Source: Strongylocentrotus droebachiensis | Lineage: Eukaryota > Echinodermata > Echinoidea > Camarodonta > Strongylocentrotidae | Reading direction: 5' to 3' | Assembly (NCBI GenBank): GCA_035222895.1 | Contig: JAVYIG010002732.1 | Location: forward strand, 62,001-126,000 | Length of the DNA: 64,000 nucleotides | In this document: positions 33,868-48,800 of the stretch, piece after piece | Numbering within the stretch: the first letter of the stretch is position 1 | Layout of the letters: each line of letters opens with the position of its first letter | Made by a program: the position numbers and the translations under genes | Notes under the pieces: generated by a model | Told to the model about the DNA's origin: nothing | Seen by the model: the letters and a program-made list of their open reading frames with translations, nothing else | Databases searched by the model: none

Positions 33868-36800
33868 TCACTTTGAAACGCTGAACTCGTTGTTGAGTAG
33901 GTCTAGGTCACGTTTGTCCGCAGCATCATACAGCTTGACCTTCCCCATGAGAGAGATGGCCATGCGTAGGGTGCTCCAGATATTCTCCGACATTTGAGAC
34001 TTCTGACCCTGCGGCCCTTGACCGCTACGCTGGAGGTTCAGGGCTTGGAGGAAATGCTCAACTGCTTGCCTGGGACAAAAAATATGAATAAAGGATAACT
34101 TGAAAGCATATTAAGCATACTGTATTCTTGTTGAGAAGACTAGTTAAGGCACGTGACGCACATAGGGCTTGCACAGAACCCAGGTTGGACTTGGGTTTCG
34201 TGTGAGTCCTATACACAAGGTTTAAATTTATCCTATACTTTCTTCTTACTCCTAAACTCATTCGCGAACAATGGTTCTCGCACGATGCTCTTCAAAGAGG
34301 CAATCCAGCTGTTAAAGCCCAAGTCCACTCCAAAAATAACTTACTTTCAATAGAACCAGAAAAATCAGACTTACCAATCAAAAAAAGTTTGAGCAAAATC
34401 GGATGACTAATAAGAAAGTTATGAATTTTTAATGACATGAATTTTTTTTTTAAATCACTACACAAATTGGCAACTCACTCATGAGTCTGTGACGTATGGT
34501 CCTCACTATCCACTAATTATTTTCTTTATATTGATAATATAAATTTCCTATTTTCACCCTAAGAATCTTATTTCTTCACACCAGCATCCAAGTTAGATTG
34601 TTAGTAATATGTTTTTGTGTAGATGCACAAATAAAAAGTATTTTTTGTCCAGTTAAATCATGAAAAATTGAATTTTGATAAACTATTTATATAAAAGTCA
34701 ATAATTATGAAATACAATATTCGGAAAATAGTATCAATTCTTCAAAATTCATAAAAGTTTTTGGGAAATGTCATGCATGCAATATGATACAAATCATATA
34801 ACCTGGGCAAAGGCATGGGGAAATCAAGTTTTGGGGGATAAAAAGGGAAATTAATGGGATTAAACTATATAAAGCAATTGATAAGTTGTGAGGACATGAC
34901 GTCACAAACTGATAGCCATCTTGGCAATTTGTGTCGTGATTCTCATTGTTCCATAGTTTTACATACTTTTTAAAAAATTCATAACTTTGTTATTAGTTAT
35001 CCGATTTTGCTCAAACTTTTTTTGATTGGTTTGTCTGATTTTTCTGCTTTTATTGAAAGTAAGTTATTTTTCGAGTGGACTTGTCCTTTAAGGCCAGGAA
35101 TACAACATTCACTGATGGGGAAATGCATTTTTTGAGGGACAATTTTTCTGCTAAATGTCTGTGATTTACATCAAATAAATGGAAATTAAATCTTTATGAA
35201 CTGATCTTTGGCTGTCTCAAAGTCTGATAATGCGTATCTTTATTCAGAAATATCCCTTTTTCATGCATTGAATGTAATATATGGACGGAAATACCCTTTG
35301 TGGTAGTGGAATATGCCACACGCCTCGACATTGGGCTTTGGGCTCATCGATTATGCAAAAGGGGCGTTTCAAAATTATACCCCAAAATTAGTCCTTAACC
35401 CTTACTGTACTGGGGGGGGGGGGCCTGGGAGGCCCCCCCTCCCCTCGACATTTTCGGAGATCGCGCCACAACCGCTTGGAATTTTGAATTGTCGTTTCAT
35501 GACTTTTTTCCCTCAAGTCTTACGCACATTTTGATACCATTTTCGTCGAAATTGGATAAAACCTGTAAGGTGTTACATAACAATTAGTATGCGCATGTCA
35601 TCAAAAAAGTGCTATAATTGCATATATTCATGTACAAGCAAAAATGTGAAGATATGAATTGATATCAAATTGCTTTTATATGTTTCTCAAAGTAACTTGA
35701 TGTATTCCAAAACAAGAGAATACATTATAAATAAAACAATAGATATAATAAGAAATAAAAAACAATAAAATACATAAGATAATAAATAGTTGAAAATCGC
35801 ATCAAATTTGCATAAATTATCATTATTAATTACATTAAATAACTATTTTGTTTTAGAAAAGAAGTTTCATATGAATAATGAGTTTCAACATTCAAAAAGG
35901 GGAGTCTGACAATATTTGTAATGATTCTAGTTCCCTATATATATTTCCAGATTTGATATTCATGAATGCGTATTCATAATTTATGCAAATTAACCTATGC
36001 ATTTTCAAATATCATAAAAATAATGAAACCTCATGAATTTGAGATGAAGGAAACATTTATTCAATACATTTTCAAGATTCTTCACAAGTCTACAGACAAA
36101 TATTTTTGCATAATTAATTAGGCTATAACGACAAAAATGTGCATATTAGGAAAAAAACTAATTATACCATCTTGTTCCTTACGTAAATATCTACAAACAT
36201 GCAAATTTTCGCGTTCATCGGACATTCGACGGCCGAGATCATAGGGGGGGGGGGCCTCCCAGCCCCCCCTCCCCCCCCCAGTCAGAGAGTGCTCGAAATA
36301 GCCCAGTACAGTAAGGGTTAACCCTTTACTGAAAGAATGCTAGTTAAAATTTTTGGAGGTTGACTTTTATACATTCTAGCGATATACAAACTATTTTTTT
36401 CAAGCAAGGGAGCGGGAACTGACTCCACTGTGGAGAACTTTTACATCGATCTGGAAACATTTTATTTGTTAGAGTATTCAAAAAAATTCCCTGGAGGTAT
36501 TTCCCTTTCCTCCAAAGAAATGGATCCAATAAAAGCTATGATCAAACCAGCAGTCCTTTTAACTGTGACATACTCACTTGTGAGCTCCTAGGTTGACGCA
36601 GCTGATGCCAAGATTGTATCTTGATCGGACGAACCCTGGGGAGATCTCCAGCGCTCTGTGATAGGCATCCACGGCCTCCTCGCTCCGGCCGCTGTTGGCA
36701 AGAGTGGCTCCTAGGCGATTCCATAGCAATGCATCCTAGAAAGAGGAGAAAAGCGGGAGATTTATGGTAGAATTGGAGATTTGATATTTTACAAAGCATA

Positions 36801-39800
36801 AATAGTACTGAGGCAAACAAAAAGACAGATGCTTTTTTTGAACAACCTGTATGAGCTGTGCGAGGGGGGTGGGGGGGGGGGGGGGGGGGGTTACAATTAA
36901 GGTGTTATGTTCTAGGATACCTTTTTAGCGACACTGCGATATGCTCAAAAATATCTTTTTTTCTGACACAAGCTTTCATTATGGCCTATGATAGAATCAA
37001 GATGCCCTATCTGTATGCGAAGTTTCAGAATTCTTTGTTACTCCATGGCTAAGACCGGAGTGTGTGTGTGTGTGTGTGGGGGGGGGGGGGGTGATTCTCC
37101 CCTCCCTGGATGACAGATGGCATATCATTTTTAGGGAGTTAAGAGTTTCAAGGGCAGATCGCATAGCTCGGATAGATTGTAGAACCATTGCCTGTACACA
37201 GTCAAAACTGCTTTAGGGACCACCTGTATAGAAAGACCACTTGTCTGTAACGACCACATTCAATTTTCCCTCGAATAAAATTTCTCTTTGAAACTTAAAC
37301 GAAAAGAACCTGTACATCAAAACCACCTGCCTATAAAGAATGCTTTTCTTGCCTTCCTTAAATGGTTTATATAAAAAATGTTACACTGTACTACATAAAC
37401 AGTACATGTGGTCTCCTGCTTTTTCCTTTGTAAGAAACTAACTAAATATACAAAGATATCCATTATTTCTTCTTTTTATGCAGATTATGTTTTCATGATG
37501 GTTTGGCACCAATTAATATATTTGTTTTTGCTTGTATTTTAACTAGAAACATATTTTGTCAAACTTACATGTTACTCATTATATTTATTTGTATGATGTT
37601 CTTTGTATTGATGCGAAAAGGGGGAAATAAAACAAACAAACAAACAAACATGTATAATACCTCAGGGCTGGCAGAGAGGGCAGTCTTGAAGCAGTCAACG
37701 GCTTTATCGTACTCCTGAGAAAGATTGAAGAGAACCCCTAAACCGTTCTGGACGTCAGCGTCCACAGATTCCGGTGCCATTCTAGCTGCCGCTATGTACA
37801 GGTCTTGGACATTTTTGTGCAGTGATCTATGTGATGAGGAATTACAAGGGAATTGTTAAAGACAACACTGAGATCTAGAGGCAAATATAATCTGAAATGA
37901 TATTGTTGTTGTTCATGATTTCAGCCTCATAATAAACATGTGCCAGATATTTGGACGTTCATTGTTTTGAAAAATGTTACTGTTTAATAACACTTGTATA
38001 TGGGTCCCCAAACTCATCACAGAGGAACCTGAGAATCTTGTATGCTGCACTACATTTACTTACATGTACATGTATATGGTTAATCACAAAGAAATGTTAA
38101 AATAAACTGCTGGCAAAAAGTAAATATGGGAATAAAGATTGTTGAAAGCAGTCTCATATTGTTTCACTAGCAAAAATAAAGAGACAAAGTTTAGAACTTA
38201 GTAACTTACTACTGTATATCTCTTCTTTGATATTTTCAATATGGTATATACACCGATCTGGAATCCCAAGAGCAAAATATTTATTTGTTGTGATCGGTCC
38301 CCTTTGAGTTATTTGACTTACAATGACATCATCGGTGATGAGATCTCCTGACTGGCGGCTGTTGCACCATCCACACCACCTCCCCCCGGATTGACGAGAC
38401 TTGAGTACTTTGAATTTGAGGAGAGCCATTGTTTGAGCACATCTAGAGCTTTGTTTTGCATGGCCTCGTTGGTGTAGCTGACCGCCAGGGCCATGAGGGC
38501 TGAAGGGTTGACTGGACTTAATTCTAAACATCTGAAAAAGTCACAAGGAATGTAATTTTTAATAATAGCAAGATACATCACAGAGTTGCCAATTTTTGTT
38601 TGACTGATCGCAACTTCAAAAATTCATAACTTCCTTATTTTCAATCTTAATTTGCTCAAACGTTCACTGACTTGTTCCTCTCATTTTTCTGCTTCATTAA
38701 AACCAATTAAATATCAAGGTGGACCCCTTTAAGAAATGGAATACATATATCTTACTTTCTTAGGGCTGATATTGCGGCTTGTTCCTGCTCATTTTCTGCT
38801 TGAGTTGTACCAAGATACTGCCATGCCTGAAAAAGAAAACAAAAATCATTTTAATTTTACAGGGGTTATCCATTATTGCACACTTTATTCTTGTTAGTAT
38901 TAAATATTATGTATTTAGTTTGTTTCATATTTTGTAGACTATTTACTATTACTAGTATTGGTTGCTATTTGGGCAGGGCGTATTATATGTCATGCCTGAT
39001 TTAGATTTACAATTTCAAAATTAAAGAAATAATTGGTACTTCAAAATTTGAAGCTTGAAAATTAATTTATTTATAATTGTTTTCAAATTTAATGACACAG
39101 GTTTTAGGGTTTCATTGGCTGGAAGGTTGAAGGGGAAGAAAAGGGAGGCATCCTGTATAGAGATTAATAAAATACTCTATTACATTGAGCCAGAATAACT
39201 CTGCAAGTAAGGCCAAATATAAACTCATTTTCAATGAAAGATGGAAAAATAAGGAAAAACATGAGCAAACAGCAACAACAATAATAAAATGAAAAGCAGC
39301 GGAATTACCACAGAACGTCATTACTCTTCAATGGTAAGAAAAGCTATCTGATGGACTCAAATTTGCAACCCACGCCCATTCCCATCTTTCCACTGATCAT
39401 TTTATAAATAATCATATTGTATATTTCCTATTTAGTCCCTTAAAGAGAAGGTTGAGTTCTGGGAAGAGGTGAAAAATAATCTGTGAGCGTTATCATTGTT
39501 ATCATGCAAGTGTGGAAGAACATCAGATAATACATGTTCCCTGAAAAGCATGGCTCTTCAAATGCCTTAATATTTTAAATATGGCATGTAACAGCATACA
39601 AATCGGACAGATTTTTATGCCACGTGTTCGTGTAGTCCCATATTCATCTTTCTGTGTACAATGCTTGTAACCTTACCAAGACTGGGCCAAATTCCAGAAC
39701 CTTGCAGTACACACAAATACTTTTATGCTAGATGATCAACCTTATTGATCGATTCCACACCGTTTCTTTCACAATGCAATAGCATGACCAGAACTCAACT

Positions 39801-42800
39801 TTATCTTTAAGCCTATTCTCTTTCCATGTGTATGCCCTGCGACAAATAAAATACATGATTGCATTTCTAACCTTGATCTGTCACTATAATCTGAAACAAA
39901 CAAAATGAATCCCACCATGAGAGAAAGGCAAGCACTTACTTCCATATGATCTGCATTCTTCTGGACTTCGGCTTCAAAGAGAAGGACAGCGTTAGAAAGG
40001 TCTCCCTCTTTTAATCTCTTGAGGCCTTCTTCAAAAGGGGAAGGATGATCGAAAAGGTGATTCTCACTCTCAAAAGAATATGGCTGCAAGAAATCATAAA
40101 TGCAAATTAAAATACAAAAGTGGAATCTTGTGCCCCAAACCCCCACCAAAACCCTGAGCTATGACAAAGTCTTCTTTTAGGTGATGTTATGACAGAGGAA
40201 GAACCATGTCATAAGAATATGGAGAGCTCTGGAAAATAGATCGGCCAAACTTTGGAATAAACTACCGGAAAATCTTTAAAAATTGTGATACTGTTGACAA
40301 CTTTAAGAAGCGTCTTTAAACATTTCTTTTCAAGATTTTGTTTCCAATGTTAACAAGAGGAAGTATGTTGAGCATACCCCACTCCTCTTATGTTCATACT
40401 CTATCCATCTTTCCTTCTTACTCTTTCTTACAGCGCATAGAGACATATTGTGATATGCATATGGTGATATGCGCTATATAAGTACGGTATATTACTATTA
40501 TTATTATCATCTGCTACATGTACATTGATTAGGCTTGCTATTACCTGAACTATCATTCAAATATATAAAAAAAGAACTTTTTATTGGCTGATAACACTAA
40601 ATGATACGCCTTTTGTGCTCTAGACAAATGTTTTTTGCACATTTCACCAAACTACTTATTAGAAGAATCAGTAGTGTGACTGAGATTATCCAGACTTTGC
40701 AATGGCCTGTTGCAACTCTACCTACAAGGTGGTGCATATGAAACATGTAGTCAACGGTCTCTTTGCCACTTCTTTGGAAGCATATATTGCTATAACAAGT
40801 CACAAACACAGAAGAACCATGATGATAAGACCCTCCACATGTACATGTATCGAAGCCAGGAGCAACTCATGACAAGTTCGCAATTGCTGAACGCTCTATC
40901 CCTGAATGGAACAGCCTGCCAGCAAATGTAGTGTATGCTGACAGTCCAACAAAATTACCAGGAGTACTCCTGAGGCATCGAATACCCTTATCCTATTCCT
41001 CTCATCGCTTGCAATCTTTAATTCATAATCTATATAGGCTGCATAGCGCTTGGAAGATTACTACAAGAAGAAGAAAAAAGTAAGTTAAACCAACTGTCTA
41101 CTGCAACCCAGTGGTCCAAGTATTAAGCCTATGGGAATTAGAGAAGTCAGTAGGCAATGAGTGATTTCAATTTGGGTGTTTAGGGCTGGTATTACTGTTT
41201 AATAAACACTAACACCAGCCTAAACACCGAAAAGGAAATTTAGGTGAACTGTAGTACCTGGTCGCTGGTTTGTGCAGCGTTAAACTCGTCCAACCAAGGA
41301 TGTGCATCTCCGGTCTCTTTCTGACCCATCTCCTCCCATTCATTCTGTAACTTTTCCCAGAATTCCTGGTCGGCAGGCATCGTCTTCTCCTGGTCGAAGT
41401 CCCGCGCCCACTCTTCCGCCGTGTACTCCTGACAGAATGAAAGCATATGATGATAAAAGATTCCACAGAAACAGCATTCAGTAAATTAGCAAACAGTAGA
41501 GCAATCCCCCCAAATATCTTTAAAATATCCATAAAATTGTTGCTAAGGCCAATAAAAAAAAAAAAGGTTGTATTGCCCTTTGTTTTGACCGTTCCGGACC
41601 CAAAAATCTTGTAATCTACGGTCGGCTTTTTAATTATTTTTTTTAACCATTTTTAGAAGAAAAAAATATTAAAGCATTCAAACTGAGAAATATCAGCCCA
41701 AAGAGGGAGAAATAAAAATGATTTTTTTAATTAATTTTTGTAAAGATTTCTGACCGACCGACCCATGTGTCGGCACCTAAAGGACAATACAACATTGTTT
41801 TTTGTAGGCATAATATAAGTACTCTTCCGTGATATATATTGAAAATATCAACAGAATTACTCATAATGATTCAACTATTACAAAACACGTTATACGTTGA
41901 AGAATTCGGGACTTTAAATAGAGCAATGGAATAAGCACAGAATGAATGTTGAATATGGTTAGGAAGCTACATGTAGCATAATACTGTAAGCCATAATTAA
42001 AAATGTACTATCAAATTGATGGAACATGTGTTAGTATCTACATGTACCGTATGTGTACATTGGCAAAAGCATGGAATACAAATGAAGCACAGCGCGTAAA
42101 GCCTCAGTCTTCAACATATAAATATATCTTTACTGCCGCATTTTTAGCAAAGGTATGCATCTGGCAACTTGGCAAAAGGGCATTAAATCTGTATATTATG
42201 AGTTAATGCCCTTCTGGCTCCAAACAGACAATTTCTCTATCCATAGGACAAGCACTACTGCTTTGTTTTCCTCTGCTGGTAAGCTGTAAAAGAGACATGC
42301 CACATATTTTGCTCAGACACCTACAGTACATGTAGATCAATAGGGACTTTTAGATTTGCGTGGACTGATACGTGTGACGTCCATTCAAGGGAGTGCCTAA
42401 AAGGACGTCAACCGTAGCAATCCGCATTGTCTTTGTACAAATCTAAAAGTCCCTAATACCGAAATAGATGAACTTCATGTAATCATGTTCAAGAGTTTCC
42501 ACATTTCACATTGACATTTCTATACAGGTACCAGTCCATGAAGAGGTGTGTTATGATTTACTTTTCAAAGATATTTCTGCAGGAGTTAGACATTTAATAC
42601 AATTCACCATAAACAAAATAACAGATCAGATTTACAGTAGATCCCGGATAAATTTCAGGCAGTCTAGTGTTTCAGTCTACTACAGCAAATAAAGAGTAAC
42701 TTAATGTTGTTAGAGGGCGCTACACACACCTGCTGGTTTGTAAATTCAGAGGACCAAGATTCTGCAGTTGCATCGACCGATGATCCATCTTTATTTCGGA

Positions 42801-45800
42801 CCTCATTCCCATCTACTGTGAGGTCACCATCACTCAACTTCTTGATAAATTTCATAAACTGAAAAAGAAGATTAAGTTAAAAAAAGGAGTCTGTATTAAG
42901 TATCTTGTATGGATTCACTATTAACATCCATGAGTGCAGTTTTCCTAAATCTAACGATGACACATGTACGGAGGTACAGACGTCATAATGCTACATGTAA
43001 TTATTTTATACTTATAATACCTGGGTAGCCACATCATACTGCAGGCCCTCCAATTATTATTACTCCAGCATTGCTAGCACCCATTTGATACACCTGGGTC
43101 TTACATGTAACTCTCGATGGACACATGTTGGAAAAACACCTTGTCCAATGTCCATGGATATAAGCACCAAGCTGTGATCGAACCTAGGACCTTCTTTATG
43201 AGAGTCAAGAGCCCTCACCAATGAACCACAGTGGTCCCCAGTGTCAAAAATATATTTCTGTTCACAGGAGCTCTTGTAGGATTTGATGGTATATGAATAT
43301 GATTTTCTCACAGTGATATTGAAGTATTTTATTGTTTTTTTACCAGAGCTTTTTTTCAATTTACCAGAGCACTTCTTGAGCTTTGGAGAGCTAAATCTCT
43401 CACTGCTCCAGTGTATTTTTTTTCGCTGGTGATCCTACACACTGCTTCAGAACTTCATACGCCAATTATTTCTTCAGATTTCAGGATATTATGATTGAAA
43501 ACAGATATCGCAAAGCCGTTAACCGGTATAGGATTCGGTTTTGGGGGTTTATAGCATCCTACACGAGTCAGTGCAATATTACCCATTGTGTGTACAACCT
43601 TGCTGTTTAATAAGCATAAATCATTGGCTCAGTTTGACTAGACATTTGAAGCAGTTAATAGATCTCAGTGTATTTCAAATAGGCATCTACAGGTATAAAT
43701 TCAAGGGGTTTTATCTCTTTAACATTTTATAATCACCATTTAGATTTGAGTTTTACAGCATTCTAGATTACTTGTACATGTCATGTAGATGCAAGCAAAC
43801 AACAAATGGAACATTTATATTTCTTTAGTGTGTTTACAATGTTTTTGACAAGACTACATGTATATTGTATATATATGAAAAGATGTAGCAGCAAGTGAAT
43901 TTAATAAATTGTGCAGTGAAATTATTTAAAAAATAGAGCAGGAAAAAAAATGAATGAAATAGCAAATATTTACTACTTTTGAGGGGCACGGCTAAAAATA
44001 CTGCCCAAAGAGATCTTGAAACTACTGTTCCACCAAACTAGAAGCCTTCATGTACACTTTTACAATTCAGTGTGGTTGAGATTCTTGAAAGTTACCAAGC
44101 CACCAAACAAAAAATCCATTAGAGGCCTATTTAGATACGACGCAGCAAAACTGCAGTGGTTCTTTTATGGAAACGCTAAATACATTAATTTAATGTAATT
44201 TGTAACACAGAGCTCAGTTTATACACACAAGCCCCTTGTCGCGCGCAGTGGCCATTCATCTACACATTTTAAAATAGCGGTGGCTGTTTGTTTTTTTGCA
44301 GCGGTTTACCGTGCCATATCTGAAAAAGCCTTCAAAGGTATTGATTTACATTTACATAAAAAATATATGTCATGACACAAGTTTTTGGAAATTCTCAAAA
44401 TTACTCCCCACAAACATAATCTGTCACTACCCATTTGCAAATGTTCATGTTGCTCAAGTTTCTGTTATAAAGCAAAGGAAGTCTCAATACTACATAAACA
44501 ATTTTTGGGGATTTGATAGAGTGGAAAATACAAATAATTGGTGCCAATTTGAGGAGCATAAGGTCACTACGACCTTTAGAAAACTATGAACCAGAGCAAA
44601 ATAACAGTGATTTCCTATCGAAATCTATTTATTTGGATGGTCATATCTCCGCCAATAATGAACATACTGGTATTCAATTTATTTTCGACCTTTGGACATT
44701 ATTTTTGATGCTCTTTCAAGTTTAAATTCTAAAAAAAAATTTATGTCACACTTGACCACTCTATAGATTGATAATATACTGTTTTTCTTCTGAATGGGAG
44801 CAGATGACCTCACCTCTGAACTCTGGAACTTGGGGTCATCCATGGATCCCAGGAGTTGTGTAGCTGTTTGCGCAAGTTCATCTTTTGTTTCTTGTTCTCC
44901 TTTGAAGTCATCAATCCTTTAATACAAGCAAACAAACAATTAATAACAATTTCAATGATAATGATACTAATAATGATAATTATAATAACAGTATTAATAA
45001 CAATGATGATGATGATGATACTAATAATGATAATTATAATAAGACAATGATGATGATGATGATTATTATAATAATAATAATAATAATGATATTAATAACA
45101 TCAATCATTGTGAATATATTAATAGTAATAATAGTTGTAATAATAATAATAAGGAAAAAAAGAAGATGAAGAAAAAGAAGAAGGAGAAGAAGAAGGAGAA
45201 GGAGAAGGAGGAGGAGGAGAAGGAGAAGGAGGAGAAGGAGGAGAAGAAGAAGAAGAAGAAGAAGAAGAAGAAGAAGAAGAAGAAGAAGAAGGAGAAGGAG
45301 AAGAAGAAGAAGAAGAAGAAGAAGAAGAAGAAAAAAAAATGACAATACTAACCCGATGAGAGGAACCAAATTGTTTCAATAGTGAATAACAGAATTACAA
45401 TGATGATATCAATGGTGATATTGATGATGATTTTGATGGTGATATTGATGATTTTGATGGTGATATTGATGATTTTGATGGTGATATTGATGATTTCGAT
45501 GGTGATATTGATGATTTTGATGGTGATATTGATGATTTTGATGGTGATATTGATGATTTTGATGGTGATATTGATGATTTTGATGGTGATATTGATGATT
45601 TCGATGGCGATATTGATGATTTCAATGGCGATATTGATGATTTCAATGGCGATATTGATGATTTCAATGGCGATATTGATGATTTCAATGGCGATATTGA
45701 TGATTTCAATGGCGATATTGATGATTTCAATGGCGATATTGATGATTTCAATGGCGATATTGATGATTTCAATGGTGATATTGCTGATGATGATGACGAT

Positions 45801-48800
45801 GATAGTAACGGTGATGTTAATGATACATGTACTAACACTCCCACTTCTACTACTACTACTACTACTACTACTACAACTATTACTACTACAACTATTACTA
45901 CTACTACTACTACTTCTACTACTAATAATAATAACAATAATAATAACAACAACAACAAAAAAGACAACACTAAGTCAATGACAAGAACCGAATAGTTCAT
46001 TAGTGAATAACAGAAGTCAGTAGTCTGACAATTTACTTAAAAAAAACACATAACACATCAATTTAAAATGATGCCGAACATGTCTTCATTTTCAATTAAC
46101 TTCAATTACATGATTTGAAGAATACAAAAACGATACATAATTTTACAAAAACTGGATATATAAGGGTAGTGATGATTGCTATAAATGAAACATGTTTCGT
46201 AAAACATTATAAAAACAGAAATAAACAACTAACCATCTAGCATCTTCAGTCTGGTTGTTGAATTCTTCAGTCCTGTTAAATAAAAAAAGTACAAGTTTTA
46301 TGATTTGATATGTTTATTATCATGGATTGTTTTAAAGCAGGACTGTACATATTACTACTTGTACATGTACATACTAGTTTGTTCCCCATGGTCCCCTTTA
46401 AAATAATGTTAATTGAGAGCTGATTTGATGAGATAACCACCTGCCAGTGACCATGCGGGGAGGTCTAATTCCTCCTGGCCAAACTAGTTTAGATGGGCTT
46501 TAAAGCAGCATTTTGTTTTGCTTGTCAGCAAATTTCAAAAAATTGTGCCCCTTCTTTTACAAAAATCCTAGATCTGCATATTAGTGATAGGATGTACATA
46601 TACATTGTTGGGCACATCTCATTAACCATGAATAGACTTAATTACAATTGACTTTCATTCCAGTCGACTTACATGTACATAACAATAGACTATCATAACA
46701 ATACTCTGGGAAGTTTAATTAATATACATGTAAATTAAGTATACACTGTGTGACAGACACAAAATGAACAATAACACATGTACAGTACATGAAGATGTAC
46801 AGTACACTAACATTTTTTCCCATCAGTATTGTGTACAACAAACAGTGATGGTGATTTTTCTCAGTACTATACAAAAACAATCTTCAATTGAAGGAAGTTT
46901 TCTTTTCATTTGTCTTTTTCTTCTATTTGTTTGCTTGTTTGTTTGTTTGTTTCTTCCTGTCTTATAATTTCCAAGCCGAACACAAGACAAAATGAAAAAT
47001 ATAAAGTGTTCTTTTCATTTGTCTCCCCCCCCCCCCCTCCCCTTTTGCTGTTGTTTGTTTCTGTCTCATTATTTCCATGCCAAACACATTTGCAAAAACG
47101 AAAAATATGTTCAATTTGACATCAAAGATACATGTACATGCAATACACAAAATAGTAGTAGGTCAGCTCTTATTAAAGAGGGCTTTTCTTACAATTTACA
47201 ATGTGGGTACAATAATACAAAAATAAACTACAATTGATATAAAATTAAATATTCAATGTCATTATGGGGACCTTCCCCTTGTTCAAGAGGTTCTTTCTGG
47301 CTTTTTCTTATAATTCATAAATGTGTTAATCGCTCTTTAATATATATTTTTTGCTGTACTCACAACTGGGAAATAGTCATTTAATAATAATCCATTACAT
47401 GTCTACCTGGTTTCCGACAGGCACTTCCCAAATGAAGAAACATAAAAATAATGCATTTTTAATGAATTCAAATGATCATAAATCATTTTTTCACCTGTTT
47501 ATATACCTATTTGTCGACTAACAATAATAAACATGTAGGCTGCTGTTTTTATGAACATATTGATATCAATGGTACTACACTCAAGCTAATAAAGCAAATT
47601 TATTTTGCTCAGAGCTTATCAACACCAAAAATAAATGTGGCATTTCAAGTGTACTATTTATCCCCCCACCCCCCCCCCCCCCCCCTCCCCCGAAAAAAAA
47701 GTATGTATAGCTAAAATGTATAAAAAATCAATTAACCTAACATTCTAAATTTGGTTAACAGTACAGGAATACAAACAAAATAAAGGATAATGTGCACAGA
47801 ACCCAAGACCAGTTGGCTTTTGTGTGCGCCCTTAAAGATAAAGACCAGTTATGGTCATGCGATTGCATTGTGAAAGAATCATTGTGGAATCGATCAGAAA
47901 AGGTTGATCATCTAGCATATAAGTATTGGTGTGTACTGCAAGGTTCTGGAATCATCAAAATGATAAGAAATTTGGCCCAGTCTTCGTAAAGTTACAAGCA
48001 CTGTACACAGAAAGATGTATATGGGACTCGCACACGTGCTCAACACTTGCGTTATATCTATCACGTCCAAATAGATACACTAATTTACCAAATATATCAA
48101 TTAGTAGGCGGTTTCCCCGGCAAAATTTTTGTTATGTATTAGTCAAAACATTTTATTTCACATGATTGGTAATAAGACCTTCCATTTCATTTTTTGAGAG
48201 GGGGGCGTTTCCAAAACTGGTCTTTACCTTTAACTTACATGTTCGTCGACTAGTTTACTCAACAAGTATTTATGTAATGCAAGTGTATTTTATTAAAATG
48301 CAATCCTTTGTAGAAGTAATTTTGGAAGCTCATATGTTGAAAACAGTATCCCTTACAAGAGCAAAACATGTTTTGGCGATTGGTACACTTTAAATAACAA
48401 AAAGACACCTTTCGACTGCAAACATGAAAAATGTACACATACAAATCATTCAATCTCTCTATTTGGAAGAAATTCTTCCAGCAGTGTCCTTACACATTGT
48501 ATCAGTGGTGGATTGGGAAGAATGGGCCCGAGGTGAAGGGGGAATTACATTTACATTAGGTCTTGGGTACAGCTGAGTTCAATCTTCTGCACGTGAACTA
48601 CACATTGCCATTGGGTATAAAGATGTACATCATGTTTGGAGAAAAGGGGAGGGGTCATAGTAAAATCCAATCTGGCAAATTTTAAAAATATATCAGCGTA
48701 AAAGAAAGTTTTAAAGCTATAATTAAACAAAGCAAGTGTGTCTCCAAAATGTCTTGGCCTTAATTCTGTGAGGTTCATAAATATATTCTTGGAATATCAC

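Noticed and set aside
45382-46000. Overlapping ~200-codon frames on both strands
   Set aside because: They are produced by the 21-bp minisatellite and triplet repeats; the encoded seven-residue repeats have no family resemblance and lie in a PEX5 intron.
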